A stretch of DNA of 41,118 nt from positions 1-41,118 of the forward strand of contig JAIOAT010000030.1 in the NCBI GenBank assembly GCA_019873685.1, given 5' to 3'. Origin of the DNA: Chloroflexota bacterium. Lineage in GTDB: Bacteria > Chloroflexota > Anaerolineae > Aggregatilineales > Ch27. This document shows, one piece after another, positions 30,302 through 38,634 of this stretch. The notes below the pieces were generated by a model. The model was not told the origin of the DNA, searched no databases, and saw only the letters and a program-made list of their open reading frames with translations. The position numbers and the translations under genes were made by a program. Each line of letters opens with the position of its first letter. Within the stretch, counting starts at the first letter, position 1.

Positions 30302-32071
30302 CTACTGGGCCAGCGTTTCCTGAGTGATGAACTGCACCGGGATGGTGTTCTGCACCGGCACGGCGATATCATGGGTGACGGCCCAGACGCCAAAGCGGGT
30401 TGCCCAACGGCCCATGTCGTAAACCGGGATGCGGATGGTCATTGCCAGCTTACCCGCGCGGACCGCTTCCAGCGCATCCGGGAGGGCGTCGATGCCGGTG
30501 ACGATCACGTCATCGCGGCCAGCGGCTTCCAGGGCAGCCAGCGCGCCCATGGCCATTTCGTCGTTGTAGCAGAAGACGGCGTCGATGTCCGGCGTAGCCT
30601 GCAGAATGTTCTCCATCACGCTGAGGGCGGTCGCCCGGTCGTATTCGGCGGTCTGCTGGGCGACGATCTCAATGCCCTCGGCGGCTTCAAAGACGGGGGT
30701 CGAGCCGATCTTGCGATTCTCTGAACTGGCCGCGCCGGGGATGCCCTCCAGCACGACGATACGCCCCGTCCCGCCCAGCCGGTTGACCAGCCATTCAGCG
30801 GCCAGCCGGCCAATCAGGACGTTGTCCGTGCCGATGTGGCTGGTGACCAGCGAGGAGGGTACGCCGCGCTGCATGGTGATCACCGGGATGCCGGCCTGAG
30901 CGGCCTGTTCGACGACGCCGACCGCGCCATCCTGCGTAGCGTTGATCAGCAGGGCGTCAACGCCCGCGGCGATCAGGTCCTCAACGTCCGAAATCTGCTT
31001 CTCCAGCTGGTCATCCGCGCTGAGGATGGTGGCCTCGTAACCCATCGCTGCGGCTTCGTCAGCGGTGCCCTGAGCCAGCAGTTGATAGAAGGGGTTGCTC
31101 TGGGTGGAGACGGATACGCCGATCTTGATCGGCCCTTCGAAAGGCGCAGGCGCGGGGGCATCAACGTTTTCCGCGGTGATAAACTCGATCGGGATCACCG
31201 AACGCAGCGGGACCATATTGCCCTGAATCGCTTCCAGCGCGTAGCGTACTCCCAACCGCCCCATGTCATAGACCGGGATGCGGATGGTCATGGTCAGTTT
31301 GCCGGCCCGGATGGCTTCCAGCGCATCCGGGAGGGCGTCGATGCCGGTGACGATCACGTCATCGCGGCCAGCGGCTTCCAGGGCGGCCAGCGCGCCCATG
31401 GCCATTTCGTCGTTGTAGCAGAAGACAGCGTCGATGTCCGGCGTAGCCTGCAGGATGTTCTCCATCACGCTGAGGGCGGTCGCCCGGTCGTATTCGGCGG
31501 TCTGCTGGGCGACGATCTCAATACCCTCGGCAGCCTCAAAGACGGGGGTTGAGCCAGTCTTGCGGTCTTCCGAACTGGCCGCGCCGGGGATGCCCTCCAG
31601 CACGACGATGCGCCCCGTCCCGCCCAGCCGGTCGATCAGCCACTGGGCAGCCAGTTGACCGATGAGGACGTTGTTGGTGCCGATATGGCTGGTGACCAGC
31701 GAGGAGGGCACACCACGCTGGAGCGTGATCACAGGGATACCGGCCTGAGCGGCCTGTTCGACGACGCCGACCGCGCCATCCTGCGTAGCGTTGATCAGCA
31801 GGGCGTCAACGCCCGCGGCGATCAGGTCCTCAACATCCGATATCTGCTTCTCCAGCTGGTCATCCGCACTGAGGACGGTCACCTGTGCGCCAAGCGCCTG
31901 TGCTTCAGCGACGACGCCCTCAGCCAGGTTCCGGTAGAAGGGATTGCTCTGGGTGGAAACGGATAGCCCCAGCAGCACCGGTTCCTGCGCTGCACTAGCA
32001 GCAGGACCGGCCAGGCCAATCAGCAAGAGGACGATGGCCATGAACAACCCTAAATGTCGTGAGTGAAGCAT
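30302..32071 (-). CDS. RbsB-like sugar-binding protein with two tandem binding domains
   Basis: A 589-residue exported protein, about twice the usual RbsB length. The signal peptide spans residues 1-28 (GPAASA before AQEP). Two complete periplasmic-binding domains of the RbsB type follow: QSNPFY at 41-46 recurs at 324-329, a shift of exactly 283 residues, and NATQDGAVGVVEQAAQAGIP, CYNDEMAMGALAALEAAGRD and TGIDALPDALEA occur in both. The linker around 300-314 is Ala/Pro-rich (VDAPAPAPFEG). The duplication is recent, since the DNA of the two copies is nearly identical over about 600 bp. AAGGGGGAA precedes the ATG. It presumably serves the RbsC/RbsA-type genes just upstream. Confidence 0.92.
   Translation of the reverse strand: MLHSRHLGLFMAIVLLLIGLAGPAASAAQEPVLLGLSVSTQSNPFYRNLAEGVVAEAQALGAQVTVLSADDQLEKQISDVEDLIAAGVDALLINATQDGAVGVVEQAAQAGIPVITLQRGVPSSLVTSHIGTNNVLIGQLAAQWLIDRLGGTGRIVVLEGIPGAASSEDRKTGSTPVFEAAEGIEIVAQQTAEYDRATALSVMENILQATPDIDAVFCYNDEMAMGALAALEAAGRDDVIVTGIDALPDALEAIRAGKLTMTIRIPVYDMGRLGVRYALEAIQGNMVPLRSVIPIEFITAENVDAPAPAPFEGPIKIGVSVSTQSNPFYQLLAQGTADEAAAMGYEATILSADDQLEKQISDVEDLIAAGVDALLINATQDGAVGVVEQAAQAGIPVITMQRGVPSSLVTSHIGTDNVLIGRLAAEWLVNRLGGTGRIVVLEGIPGAASSENRKIGSTPVFEAAEGIEIVAQQTAEYDRATALSVMENILQATPDIDAVFCYNDEMAMGALAALEAAGRDDVIVTGIDALPDALEAVRAGKLAMTIRIPVYDMGRWATRFGVWAVTHDIAVPVQNTIPVQFITQETLAQ
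30409..31876 (-). repeat. Intragenic tandem duplication (849-bp period)
   Basis: Bases 31258-31876 and 30409-31027 are near-identical direct copies with an offset of 849 bp (283 codons), both inside the binding-protein gene. Differences are scattered single bases, most heavily outside this core. This suggests recent duplication or ongoing gene conversion. Confidence 0.88.
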
Positions 32072-32135
32072 AGGTTCCCCCTTCTCTCAGTAAGAATCGA
32101 TTTTTGGGCTGCACTCCCCAGTCGGGGTAACAGCG

Positions 32136-32160
32136 TGAGCAGGAAAAGCGGGGGTGCTCA
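32136..32160 (-). other. Weak stem-loop between permease and binding-protein genes
   Basis: TGAGCA and TGCTCA form 6-bp arms around a 13-nt loop in the 100-bp gap after the permease stop. The stem is short and may be fortuitous. Nothing else was seen in this gap apart from the ribosome-binding site of the next gene. Confidence 0.3.
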
Positions 32161-32171
32161 GACCGAGATGT

Positions 32172-33140
32172 TCATGCGGCGCTGCTCGCACGAACCCGAC
32201 GATCTACCAGGATAGCGATCAGAATGACGACGCCTTTGGCTACGGGCTGGTAGTAGGCATTGACATTCAGCAGGTTGAGGCCGTTGGAGAGGATGCCGAT
32301 GATCAGCGCGCCAACCAGGGTTCCCACAATGCCGCCCCGGCCACCGGCCAGGCTGGTGCCTCCCAGGACAACCGCGGCGATGGCGTCCAGTTCATCCCCT
32401 GAGCCGAGGTTAGGCTGGGCTGAGCCGAGTCTGCCGGTCAGGATCACCCCGGTGAGACCGGCCAGCAGACCGCTGATGGCATACGTGGCGGCCTTGATCA
32501 GGCGCACCCGCACACCCGACAGGCGTGCGGCTTCCTGGTTGCCGCCAATAGCGTAGACGTAGCTGCCGAATGTCGTACGGTTAAGCACAAAATAGACGGC
32601 TAAATACACCACGATCAGAATAACGATGGGAACCGGCAAGAAGCCGATTCCCCCCCGACCAAGAAAGCGAAAATCGTTGTCCATAGCCATGATGGGCGCG
32701 CCGTTGGTGTAGACGAGAGCGATGCCGCGCGCGATGGTCAAGGTGCCGAGGGTGACGATGAACGGTGCAACGTCGCCAACGGTGATGATCAGGCCATTGG
32801 CCACGCCGAAGGCAAGTCCGATGCCAATGCCAGCCAGGATGGCTGCCAGCGGGCTACTCCCGGCTGCCAGTGTCCCGGCGCTGAAAACGCTGCTGACCGC
32901 CAGCAGCGATCCCACGGAAAGGTCAATACCGCCGGTCAGGATGACCAGCGTCATCCCGGCGGCAACAATGGCGTTAAGCGAAGACTGGCGTACTACATTG
33001 ATGAGATTCTCGGAGGTCAGGAAGCGGGGAGTGAGCAGGGAAAGCAGCAGGCAGATCAGAATCAGCACCACGATGGGTGCCACACTCCCGCCGATTCTCC
33101 GCCAGTCGCGAGTCTCAGTCCGCAAACGCGCCGGAAGCAT
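32172..33140 (-). CDS. Ribose-type (CUT2) ABC transporter permease
   Basis: A membrane protein of about 322 residues (E. coli RbsC has 321), with eight to ten hydrophobic segments. LTGGIDLSVGSLLAVSSV is the signature of RbsC/XylH-type permeases, and GSYVYAIGGNQEAARLSGVR is the cytoplasmic loop that contacts the ATPase. The open frame extends to 33224, but the ATG at 33140 gives the family length and overlaps the ATPase gene by 26 bp; an ATG at 33170 is possible. It forms the channel for the duplicated binding protein encoded downstream. Confidence 0.9.
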   Translation of the reverse strand: MLPARLRTETRDWRRIGGSVAPIVVLILICLLLSLLTPRFLTSENLINVVRQSSLNAIVAAGMTLVILTGGIDLSVGSLLAVSSVFSAGTLAAGSSPLAAILAGIGIGLAFGVANGLIITVGDVAPFIVTLGTLTIARGIALVYTNGAPIMAMDNDFRFLGRGGIGFLPVPIVILIVVYLAVYFVLNRTTFGSYVYAIGGNQEAARLSGVRVRLIKAATYAISGLLAGLTGVILTGRLGSAQPNLGSGDELDAIAAVVLGGTSLAGGRGGIVGTLVGALIIGILSNGLNLLNVNAYYQPVAKGVVILIAILVDRRVRASSAA

Positions 33141-34671
33141 AGCGAATGATGGTCTCCGCAGTGGCAGCATGCCGTTCGAATTGGGCGACAAGGCGACCTC
33201 CGTAGACGACCACGACCCGATCACACAGGCCGAGGAGTTCGGGCAGATCAGATGAGATCAGCAGGATGGCTTTTCCCTGCTCCACCAGCTGGCCGATGAC
33301 GCGATAGATTTCAGTGCGGGCGCCCACGTCAACGCCGCGCGTGGGTTCGTCCAGGATGAGCACGTCGCAGTGGCTGGCCAGCCACTTGGCCAGGATGACC
33401 TTCTGCTGGTTGCCGCCGCTCAGGGTGCGGACCACCTGGGCGATGTGCTGGATGCGGATATCAATCGCCCTGACCAGCTCCCTGACCATGTTTCGTACAT
33501 CAGCCTGCCTGACGATCATGGCGCGGGCGTATCTGGATAACACGGGGAGGCTGATGTTGTCGGCTACCGAACGCTCCAGGATCAGCCCCTGGGTCTTGCG
33601 ATCCTCGGGGACCATGCCGATCCCGGCTTCGATCGCCTGCCAGGTGGAGTGGATCCGTACCGGGCGGCCACGGATTTCGATCCGGCCATGGGGCATCGGA
33701 TCGGCGCCGAAAATCTGGCGGGCCAGTTCTGTTCGCCCGGAACCCATCAGTCCGGCCAGCGCGACAATCTCCCCGGCGCGGACGACCAGTTCGGCGTCAT
33801 GGTCGGTTCGCCCCGGTAAGCCGCTGACCCGCAGGACCACTTCACCCGGTTGGACCTGGCTCTTGGGGTATTGTTCGGTGATTTCCCGGCCAACCATCAT
33901 CCGCACCAGGTCATCGCGGGTCACGGCTTCCACGGGTCGCGTTCCGATCACCCGCCCGTCACGGAGGACGGTGACCCGATCGGCCAGCCTGAACACTTCC
34001 TCAAGCCGGTGAGAGATGTAGATGACGGTCACTCCCTGCTGGCGCAGCCGCCGGACGACGTCAAACAGCGTGGCCGTTTCCTGTTCGCTGAGGGGAGCGG
34101 TGGGTTCGTCCATGATCAGCAGCCGCACACGCCGGGAAAGCGCCTTGGCGACTTCCACCAGCTGGCGTGCTGCGATGCCGAGATCGGCGACAAGCCGGGT
34201 GGGGGGGAGGTCGATCCCCAGCAGGTTAAGCAACTCCCGGCTGCGCTGGTGCATGGTGCGGAAGTCGATGACTCCCTGGACGATTTGCGGCTCGTGGCCC
34301 AGGAAGATGTTGCGCGCCACGCTGAGGTACGGCACCAGGTTCAGTTCCTGGTAAATCACACTGACCCCGATGTGCTGCATACGCGCCGGGGTGGGCTGCT
34401 GAATATGCTGGCCGTCAAAGATGAGTTCGCCGCTATCGGCCTGGTATGCGCCGGAGAGGATTTTGATCAGGGTCGATTTGCCTGCCCCGTTTTCGCCGAT
34501 GAGAGCGTGAATCTCACCAGTCTGGACTTCGAAGTCCACCCTGTCCAGCGCGAGCACGCCCGGAAAACGCTTGGAGACCTGGTTCATACGCAACAGGCAT
34601 GGGGAAGCCGCGCTGCCGGCAGTGGCATCCGGCGGGTGGGCTTGACCGGTGGCGTGCATCAGGTCGTTCAT
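33115..34671 (-). CDS. Ribose-type (CUT2) ABC transporter ATPase with two ATPase domains
   Basis: A 518-residue ATPase of the RbsA/MglA type with two ABC domains. The first has Walker A GENGAGKST (59-67) and Walker B LLIMDEPTA; its signature is LGIAARQLVEVAKAL. The second has the degenerate Walker A GLMGSGRTE usual in this family, signature LSGGNQQK and Walker B LILDEPTRGVD. About 25 residues precede the first domain. It is the first gene of the leftward set, divergent from the IclR regulator, with a near-consensus promoter overlapping two palindromes. It is the only transporter ATPase in the window. Confidence 0.94.
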   Translation of the reverse strand: MNDLMHATGQAHPPDATAGSAASPCLLRMNQVSKRFPGVLALDRVDFEVQTGEIHALIGENGAGKSTLIKILSGAYQADSGELIFDGQHIQQPTPARMQHIGVSVIYQELNLVPYLSVARNIFLGHEPQIVQGVIDFRTMHQRSRELLNLLGIDLPPTRLVADLGIAARQLVEVAKALSRRVRLLIMDEPTAPLSEQETATLFDVVRRLRQQGVTVIYISHRLEEVFRLADRVTVLRDGRVIGTRPVEAVTRDDLVRMMVGREITEQYPKSQVQPGEVVLRVSGLPGRTDHDAELVVRAGEIVALAGLMGSGRTELARQIFGADPMPHGRIEIRGRPVRIHSTWQAIEAGIGMVPEDRKTQGLILERSVADNISLPVLSRYARAMIVRQADVRNMVRELVRAIDIRIQHIAQVVRTLSGGNQQKVILAKWLASHCDVLILDEPTRGVDVGARTEIYRVIGQLVEQGKAILLISSDLPELLGLCDRVVVVYGGRLVAQFERHAATAETIIRYASGAFAD

Positions 34672-34751
34672 GGCTCGCTACCCTGACGGTATCTCGGCAA
34701 GCGCAGCCGTGCTGATAAAGAGGCATAAACCGGGAATCTCCGGCGTTAGTC

Positions 34752-34768
34752 GTTGTTTATTGTACAAC
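34752..34768. promoter_or_regulatory. IclR operator candidate, site 1
   Basis: GTTGTTTATTGTACAAC is a 17-bp palindromic site of the form GTTGT-N7-ACAAC. It covers the -10 box of the leftward promoter. Confidence 0.7.
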
Positions 34769-34787
34769 TGAGTTTCTGTATTGTCAA
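34759..34787 (-). promoter_or_regulatory. Promoter of the leftward CUT2 transporter genes
   Basis: On the minus strand a perfect TTGACA (34782-34787) and TACAAT (34759-34764) are spaced 17 bp apart. Both boxes fall inside candidate IclR sites 1 and 2. Confidence 0.78.
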
Positions 34788-34791
34788 CAAC
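34775..34791. promoter_or_regulatory. IclR operator candidate, site 2
   Basis: TCTGTATTGTCAACAAC has a perfect right half (ACAAC) and an imperfect left half (TCTGT) of the GTTGT-N7-ACAAC pattern. It starts 23 bp from site 1 and covers the -35 box of the leftward promoter. Confidence 0.5.
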
Positions 34792-34803
34792 ATCGGATTC
34801 TCG

Positions 34804-34832
34804 TTGACAGTCCGGGGTGGCTGTTGTATAAT
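34804..34832 (+). promoter_or_regulatory. Consensus promoter of the IclR gene
   Basis: Perfect TTGACA (34804-34809) and perfect TATAAT (34827-34832) with 17-bp spacing. The -10 box lies inside candidate IclR site 3, so autoregulation is likely. Confidence 0.85.
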
Positions 34833-34839
34833 GCACAAC
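34823..34839. promoter_or_regulatory. IclR operator candidate, site 3
   Basis: GTTGTATAATGCACAAC repeats the GTTGT-N7-ACAAC pattern exactly in its arms, spanning the -10 box and transcription start region of the iclR-type gene. Confidence 0.7.
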
Positions 34840-34878
34840 GACTAGACCGGAAGCCGCCTACCACTAAAAGGAACGATC

Positions 34879-35622
34879 TTGTCCGAGATTAAATCACTCG
34901 CCCGCGGGTTGAAGCTGTTGGAGCGCCTGGCTCTGGCTGAAAATGGCGCCGGGATCACGGAATTAGCAGCCCAGCTCGACATCGATAAAAGCAGCGCATC
35001 GCGGTTGGTTCAGACCCTGGCCAGCTATGGCTTTGCCGAGCAGGACCCTGACACGCGCCGCTACCGGCTTGGCCCGCGCATCGTCACGCTCAGCCGCTAC
35101 ATGTTAACGCGCATGCCGCTCCGCGATGAGGCCAAACCGTACCTGCGCCGCCTGGTGGAGCGGACTGGCGAGGGCGCCCACCTTGCCATCCTTTCCCAGG
35201 GGGGCGCTCTCTACATTGATCAGGTCGAATCGCCCGCTACCCTGCGGGCTACCACTGGCGTGGGCACTGTGGCCCCGCTGCATTGCACGGCCCTGGGCAA
35301 GGTCTTGCTGGCCTTTGACGCCAATGCTCGCATGCCGGAGGAATTGAAGGCCTACACGCCGCGGACGATCACATCGCCGGAAACGCTACGTATGCATCTG
35401 GAGCAAACCCGCCGCCAGGGGTATGCCATTGACGACGAGGAGTACGAATACGGCGTCCGCTGTGTGGCGGTGCCCGTGTTTGACTACCGGGGGAAGGCCG
35501 TCGGCGCGATCGGGATTTCCGGCCCGGCGGGCCGGATCAGCCTGGAGCGCCTCCCTGAGCTGGCGGCGATCACCAAGCAAATCGGCCAGGAACTGACCGA
35601 TCGGTTGAGCTTCCGGCCCTAG
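34879..35622 (+). CDS. IclR-family transcriptional regulator
   Basis: A 247-residue regulator. The N-terminal winged helix-turn-helix (about 5-65, with ITELAAQLDIDKSSASRLVQ) precedes the IclR effector domain (75-245), with LHCTALGKVLLAF and GAIGISGPAGRI as recognisable motifs. The start is a TTG at 34879, supported by AAAGGA 7 nt upstream and by the promoter 40 nt before; no better ATG is available. It lies between the leftward CUT2 transporter and the rightward catabolic genes. The 17-bp palindromes at both promoters and before the dehydrogenase gene are its likely sites. Confidence 0.93.
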   Translation: MSEIKSLARGLKLLERLALAENGAGITELAAQLDIDKSSASRLVQTLASYGFAEQDPDTRRYRLGPRIVTLSRYMLTRMPLRDEAKPYLRRLVERTGEGAHLAILSQGGALYIDQVESPATLRATTGVGTVAPLHCTALGKVLLAFDANARMPEELKAYTPRTITSPETLRMHLEQTRRQGYAIDDEEYEYGVRCVAVPVFDYRGKAVGAIGISGPAGRISLERLPELAAITKQIGQELTDRLSFRP

Positions 35623-35679
35623 ATACCGACCGGGTAGGGCTGGGAAGGCCGGTTATTCGCTGCTAATTTACGCAACATG

Positions 35680-35696
35680 GTTGCATAATAAGCAAC
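35680..35696. promoter_or_regulatory. IclR operator candidate, site 4, before the dehydrogenase gene
   Basis: GTTGCATAATAAGCAAC has the same GTTGY-N7-RCAAC layout as the sites at 34752 and 34823. It lies 11 bp before the ATG at 35708 and overlaps a CATAAT that could serve as a -10 box; no good -35 box is seen. Confidence 0.6.
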
Positions 35697-35707
35697 ATGG
35701 AGGCATT

Positions 35708-36775
35708 ATGGAACAACTGCGCGTAGGCTTCATCGGTACGGGGCGTATCTCCGACCTGCATGCACTGGGCTATCTGGGGGATGACCGGGCGCGGATTGTC
35801 GCGGTTTGCGACGTCAACGAAGAAGTCGCCCGCCAGCGCGGGCGAGCCTGGGGCGTCCCCGAAGATCGCATCTTCACCGATTACCGGGACCTGCTGGCGC
35901 TGCCGGATGTCGATCTGGTTGAAAACCTGCTGCCTCATCATCTCCATTACCAGTCTACGCTGGACATCGCCGCTGCTGGCAAGCACATCTCCCTGCAAAA
36001 GCCGATGGCGCTCACCGTTGAGCAGGCCGACGAGATGATCGCTGCGGCCAAACGGGCCGGGGTGATCTTCAAGGTGTTTGAGAACTTCATCTTCTATCCG
36101 CCCATCCAGCGGGCCAAGGCGCTGATCGACGCCGGAGAGATCGGTGACCCGCTGACCATTCGCATCAAGAGCAATTCCGGGATCAGTCCCAATGAGTGGG
36201 AAATCCCGGGGACGGCGTGGGCCTGGCGCTTTAACCGGGAAACGTGCGGCGGTGGCCCGCTCGTTTTCGATGACGGCCACCACAAGTTCTCGCTGGGCTG
36301 GTACTTCATGGGGGAGATTGCCGAAGAGGTGCACGCCTGGATTGGCGAGACGGAATTCGCCCCTGGCCTGGTGCTTGATTCCCCGGCGGCAGTGACCTGG
36401 AAGTTTTCCAATAACCGTTTTGGCCTGTTTGAGGCGGTTCGTTCGCCGGAGCTGGTTATGGATACCAACCACTACGCGCAGGACGACCGGATCGAAATCA
36501 CCGGCACTAAAGGCGTGATCTGGATCACCCGCGGCCACGGCAAGATGCTGGACATCCCGCCGGTGATCCTCTATCGCGACCGGCAGACGCGTACTTTCTC
36601 TGATATGCCCGTAGGCTGGGAGCACAGCTTCATCAATTCGACGCGCCACTTCATCGATGCCTACTTCAAGGGCGAGCCGCCCAGCCTGACTGCCGAGCAG
36701 GGGCGGGACATCCTGCGCTTTGCGCTGGCCGCCCAGGAGTCCGCACGGACTGGCCGTGCTGTGTCGTTGAAGTAA
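35708..36775 (+). CDS. Gfo/Idh/MocA-family NAD(P)-dependent oxidoreductase
   Basis: A 355-residue dehydrogenase. The Rossmann nucleotide loop GFIGTGRIS is at residues 7-15. The usual EKP motif reads QKP (Lys98). The substrate-side motif GGGPLVFDDGHHKFSLGWYF (181-200) holds the conserved Asp and His. The frame is open from 35681, but the ATG at 35708 has GGAGG 4 nt upstream and the upstream part overlaps a palindromic operator. It is probably the first catabolic step, oxidising a hydroxyl of an imported polyol, cyclitol or sugar. Overall fit is to IolG/MocA-like enzymes, but no specific substrate can be named. Confidence 0.92.
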   Translation: MEQLRVGFIGTGRISDLHALGYLGDDRARIVAVCDVNEEVARQRGRAWGVPEDRIFTDYRDLLALPDVDLVENLLPHHLHYQSTLDIAAAGKHISLQKPMALTVEQADEMIAAAKRAGVIFKVFENFIFYPPIQRAKALIDAGEIGDPLTIRIKSNSGISPNEWEIPGTAWAWRFNRETCGGGPLVFDDGHHKFSLGWYFMGEIAEEVHAWIGETEFAPGLVLDSPAAVTWKFSNNRFGLFEAVRSPELVMDTNHYAQDDRIEITGTKGVIWITRGHGKMLDIPPVILYRDRQTRTFSDMPVGWEHSFINSTRHFIDAYFKGEPPSLTAEQGRDILRFALAAQESARTGRAVSLK

Positions 36776-36796
36776 GCCCGGAAGGCGGGTGAAACT

Positions 36797-38596
36797 ATGA
36801 GACTGACAGGCGCAGAAATCGTCGCCGAGATGCTGATCCGGGAGGGCGTCCCTTATGCGATTGGCATCGGCGGCCACGGCAATCTTCCGCTGCTTGACGC
36901 GTTCCGGCAGCGGCGGGATCGTATCCGGGTGATCATGCCCCGCCATGAGCAGGCGGCTGTCCATATGGCGGATGGCTACTACCGGGTCAAGGGGCAGCCG
37001 CTGGCGGTGTTTACCTCGATCGGCGCGGGCGCTTCCAATACCGCTATCGGTCTGGCGACCGCTTATGTCGATTCCATCCCCCTGCTGCTGTTGATCGGGG
37101 AGACCCATACCTATATGCGTGGCGTTGGTGTCCTGCAGGAGATCGAACGCCAGCGCTGGTCTGATCTGCCGCGCATGCTGGAGCCGGCTGTCAAGCGGAG
37201 CTGGCACATCGACAGCGCGGTCCAGTTGCCGCGGGCGGTCTCCCAGGCCTTTAACGCCATGTGCACCGGGCGGCCTGGCCCCACCCTGATCACGCTGCCG
37301 ATGGATGTGCAGGCCGATGCGGTCGAGGTCGACGCGCTGAATCCAGCGGCCCGGCGGCCTCATGATCGTCCGTCGGGCGACCCGGCGGCGATCCGGCAGG
37401 CGGCAGACTTGCTGCTACAGGCCCGGCGGCCCGTCATTGTAGCGGGCGGCGGGGTGATCCTGGCCGCCGCGGAGGCTGAACTCCTGGCCCTGGCGGAGCA
37501 TCTGGGGGCCTGTGTGGTGACGACCATGCAGGGCAAGAGCGCCTTCCCGGAGCAACATCCTCTGTACGCCTGGCATATGGGCACCAACGCCACCACCTGT
37601 GGCAACCATATGACGGTCAACGCAGATGTGATCCTGGCGGTCGGGGTGCGTTTTGCTGATAAGGCGACCTGTTCCTACCGGCCCGGCCAATCGTTCAGCA
37701 TCCCGCCCACCCGGCTGATTCATGTCGACATCGATCCGTTCGAGATCGGCAAGAATTACCCGGTGGAGTGTGGCATCGTCGGGGATGCGAAGGCGGTGCT
37801 GGCGGGATTGGTGGCGGCGGTCAGGGAAGCTACGCCGCCCCGCGCCTGGCAGAACTCCCCTTATACCCGCGAGATCGCCGAGCAGGTTCAGGCCTGGTTC
37901 GCCAGCAACCGCGACCTGCGCGAAGCGGATACGACGCCGGTGACCATGGGGCGGGTGATCACTGAGGTGCGCAAAGTCTTGCCCCGGGATGGCATCGTGC
38001 TCACTTCTTCCGGCAACATCCAGGCGCAGGTATTCCAGGAGATGCCCTTCAGCCAGCCGCGCACGTACATCTCGGCGGGTGGTTTCAGCACGATGGGCTG
38101 GTCGTATCCGGCGGCGCTGGGCGCCAAGCTGGCCGCCCCGGAGAAGCCGGTGGTGGCCATGGTGGGCGACGGCGACTTCCTGATGACCTTCCAGGAGGTG
38201 GCGACCGCGGTGCAATACAACATCCCGGTTGTGGCCGTGGTGCTGAACAACGTGGGCTGGCAGGCCATCCGCGACCTGCAGAAGATCGCCTTTGCTGATG
38301 ACGCGGACTATGCCACGATGTTTGAGCAAAACGGCCAGCCGATCACGCCCCACATCGCTAACGCTGCAGCGGCCTTTGGCGCCTATGCAGTGCGGATCAG
38401 CCGCCCGGATGAAGTCGGGCCAGCGTTGCGCGAGGCGCTGGCGGCCAACCGGCCGGCTGTGGTGGAAGTGATGGTCGATACCCGCTTCGGGACTTCTGGC
38501 GGGCTGGCGCCCGGCTGGTGGGATGTGCCCATTCCGGAATACTACCGGGATCGCTATGAGGCCTACCTGCAGGCCCGGCGCGAAGAGCGCGTGTAG
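36797..38596 (+). CDS. Thiamine-diphosphate enzyme, acetolactate synthase/IolD-like
   Basis: A 599-residue cytoplasmic enzyme with the three-domain layout of acetohydroxyacid-synthase-like proteins: N-terminal pyrimidine-binding domain with catalytic Glu51 in PRHEQAAVHMADGYY, a central domain (about 195-345), and a C-terminal diphosphate-binding domain with the GDG...NN motif (457-485). The C-terminal GWWDVPIPEYYRDRYEAY recalls the WWDVPVAE tail of IolD (trihydroxycyclohexane-dione hydrolase), more than acetolactate synthases. No small regulatory subunit is nearby, which argues against branched-chain amino acid synthesis. It starts 21 bp after the dehydrogenase gene. It likely cleaves or condenses the dehydrogenase product; the exact reaction is unknown. 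Confidence 0.88.
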   Translation: MRLTGAEIVAEMLIREGVPYAIGIGGHGNLPLLDAFRQRRDRIRVIMPRHEQAAVHMADGYYRVKGQPLAVFTSIGAGASNTAIGLATAYVDSIPLLLLIGETHTYMRGVGVLQEIERQRWSDLPRMLEPAVKRSWHIDSAVQLPRAVSQAFNAMCTGRPGPTLITLPMDVQADAVEVDALNPAARRPHDRPSGDPAAIRQAADLLLQARRPVIVAGGGVILAAAEAELLALAEHLGACVVTTMQGKSAFPEQHPLYAWHMGTNATTCGNHMTVNADVILAVGVRFADKATCSYRPGQSFSIPPTRLIHVDIDPFEIGKNYPVECGIVGDAKAVLAGLVAAVREATPPRAWQNSPYTREIAEQVQAWFASNRDLREADTTPVTMGRVITEVRKVLPRDGIVLTSSGNIQAQVFQEMPFSQPRTYISAGGFSTMGWSYPAALGAKLAAPEKPVVAMVGDGDFLMTFQEVATAVQYNIPVVAVVLNNVGWQAIRDLQKIAFADDADYATMFEQNGQPITPHIANAAAAFGAYAVRISRPDEVGPALREALAANRPAVVEVMVDTRFGTSGGLAPGWWDVPIPEYYRDRYEAYLQARREERV

Positions 38597-38634
38597 CGGG
38601 CGGCTGGCAGGCGCGGAGGAGAGAGGAAGCTGGC

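Noticed and set aside
30409..31876. Repeated sequence considered as a CRISPR or mobile element
   Set aside because: It is a two-copy, in-frame duplication of a binding domain with an 849-bp period; there are no short spacer-separated repeats.
35663..37363. 566-codon open frame on the minus strand
   Set aside because: It is opposite the dehydrogenase and thiamine-diphosphate enzyme genes, which have clear motifs; its own sequence is His/Gln/Arg-rich as expected of a shadow.
36797..38596. Acetolactate synthase for branched-chain amino acid synthesis
   Set aside because: No regulatory small subunit or ilvC/leu genes nearby; the tail and neighbours point to a catabolic role.
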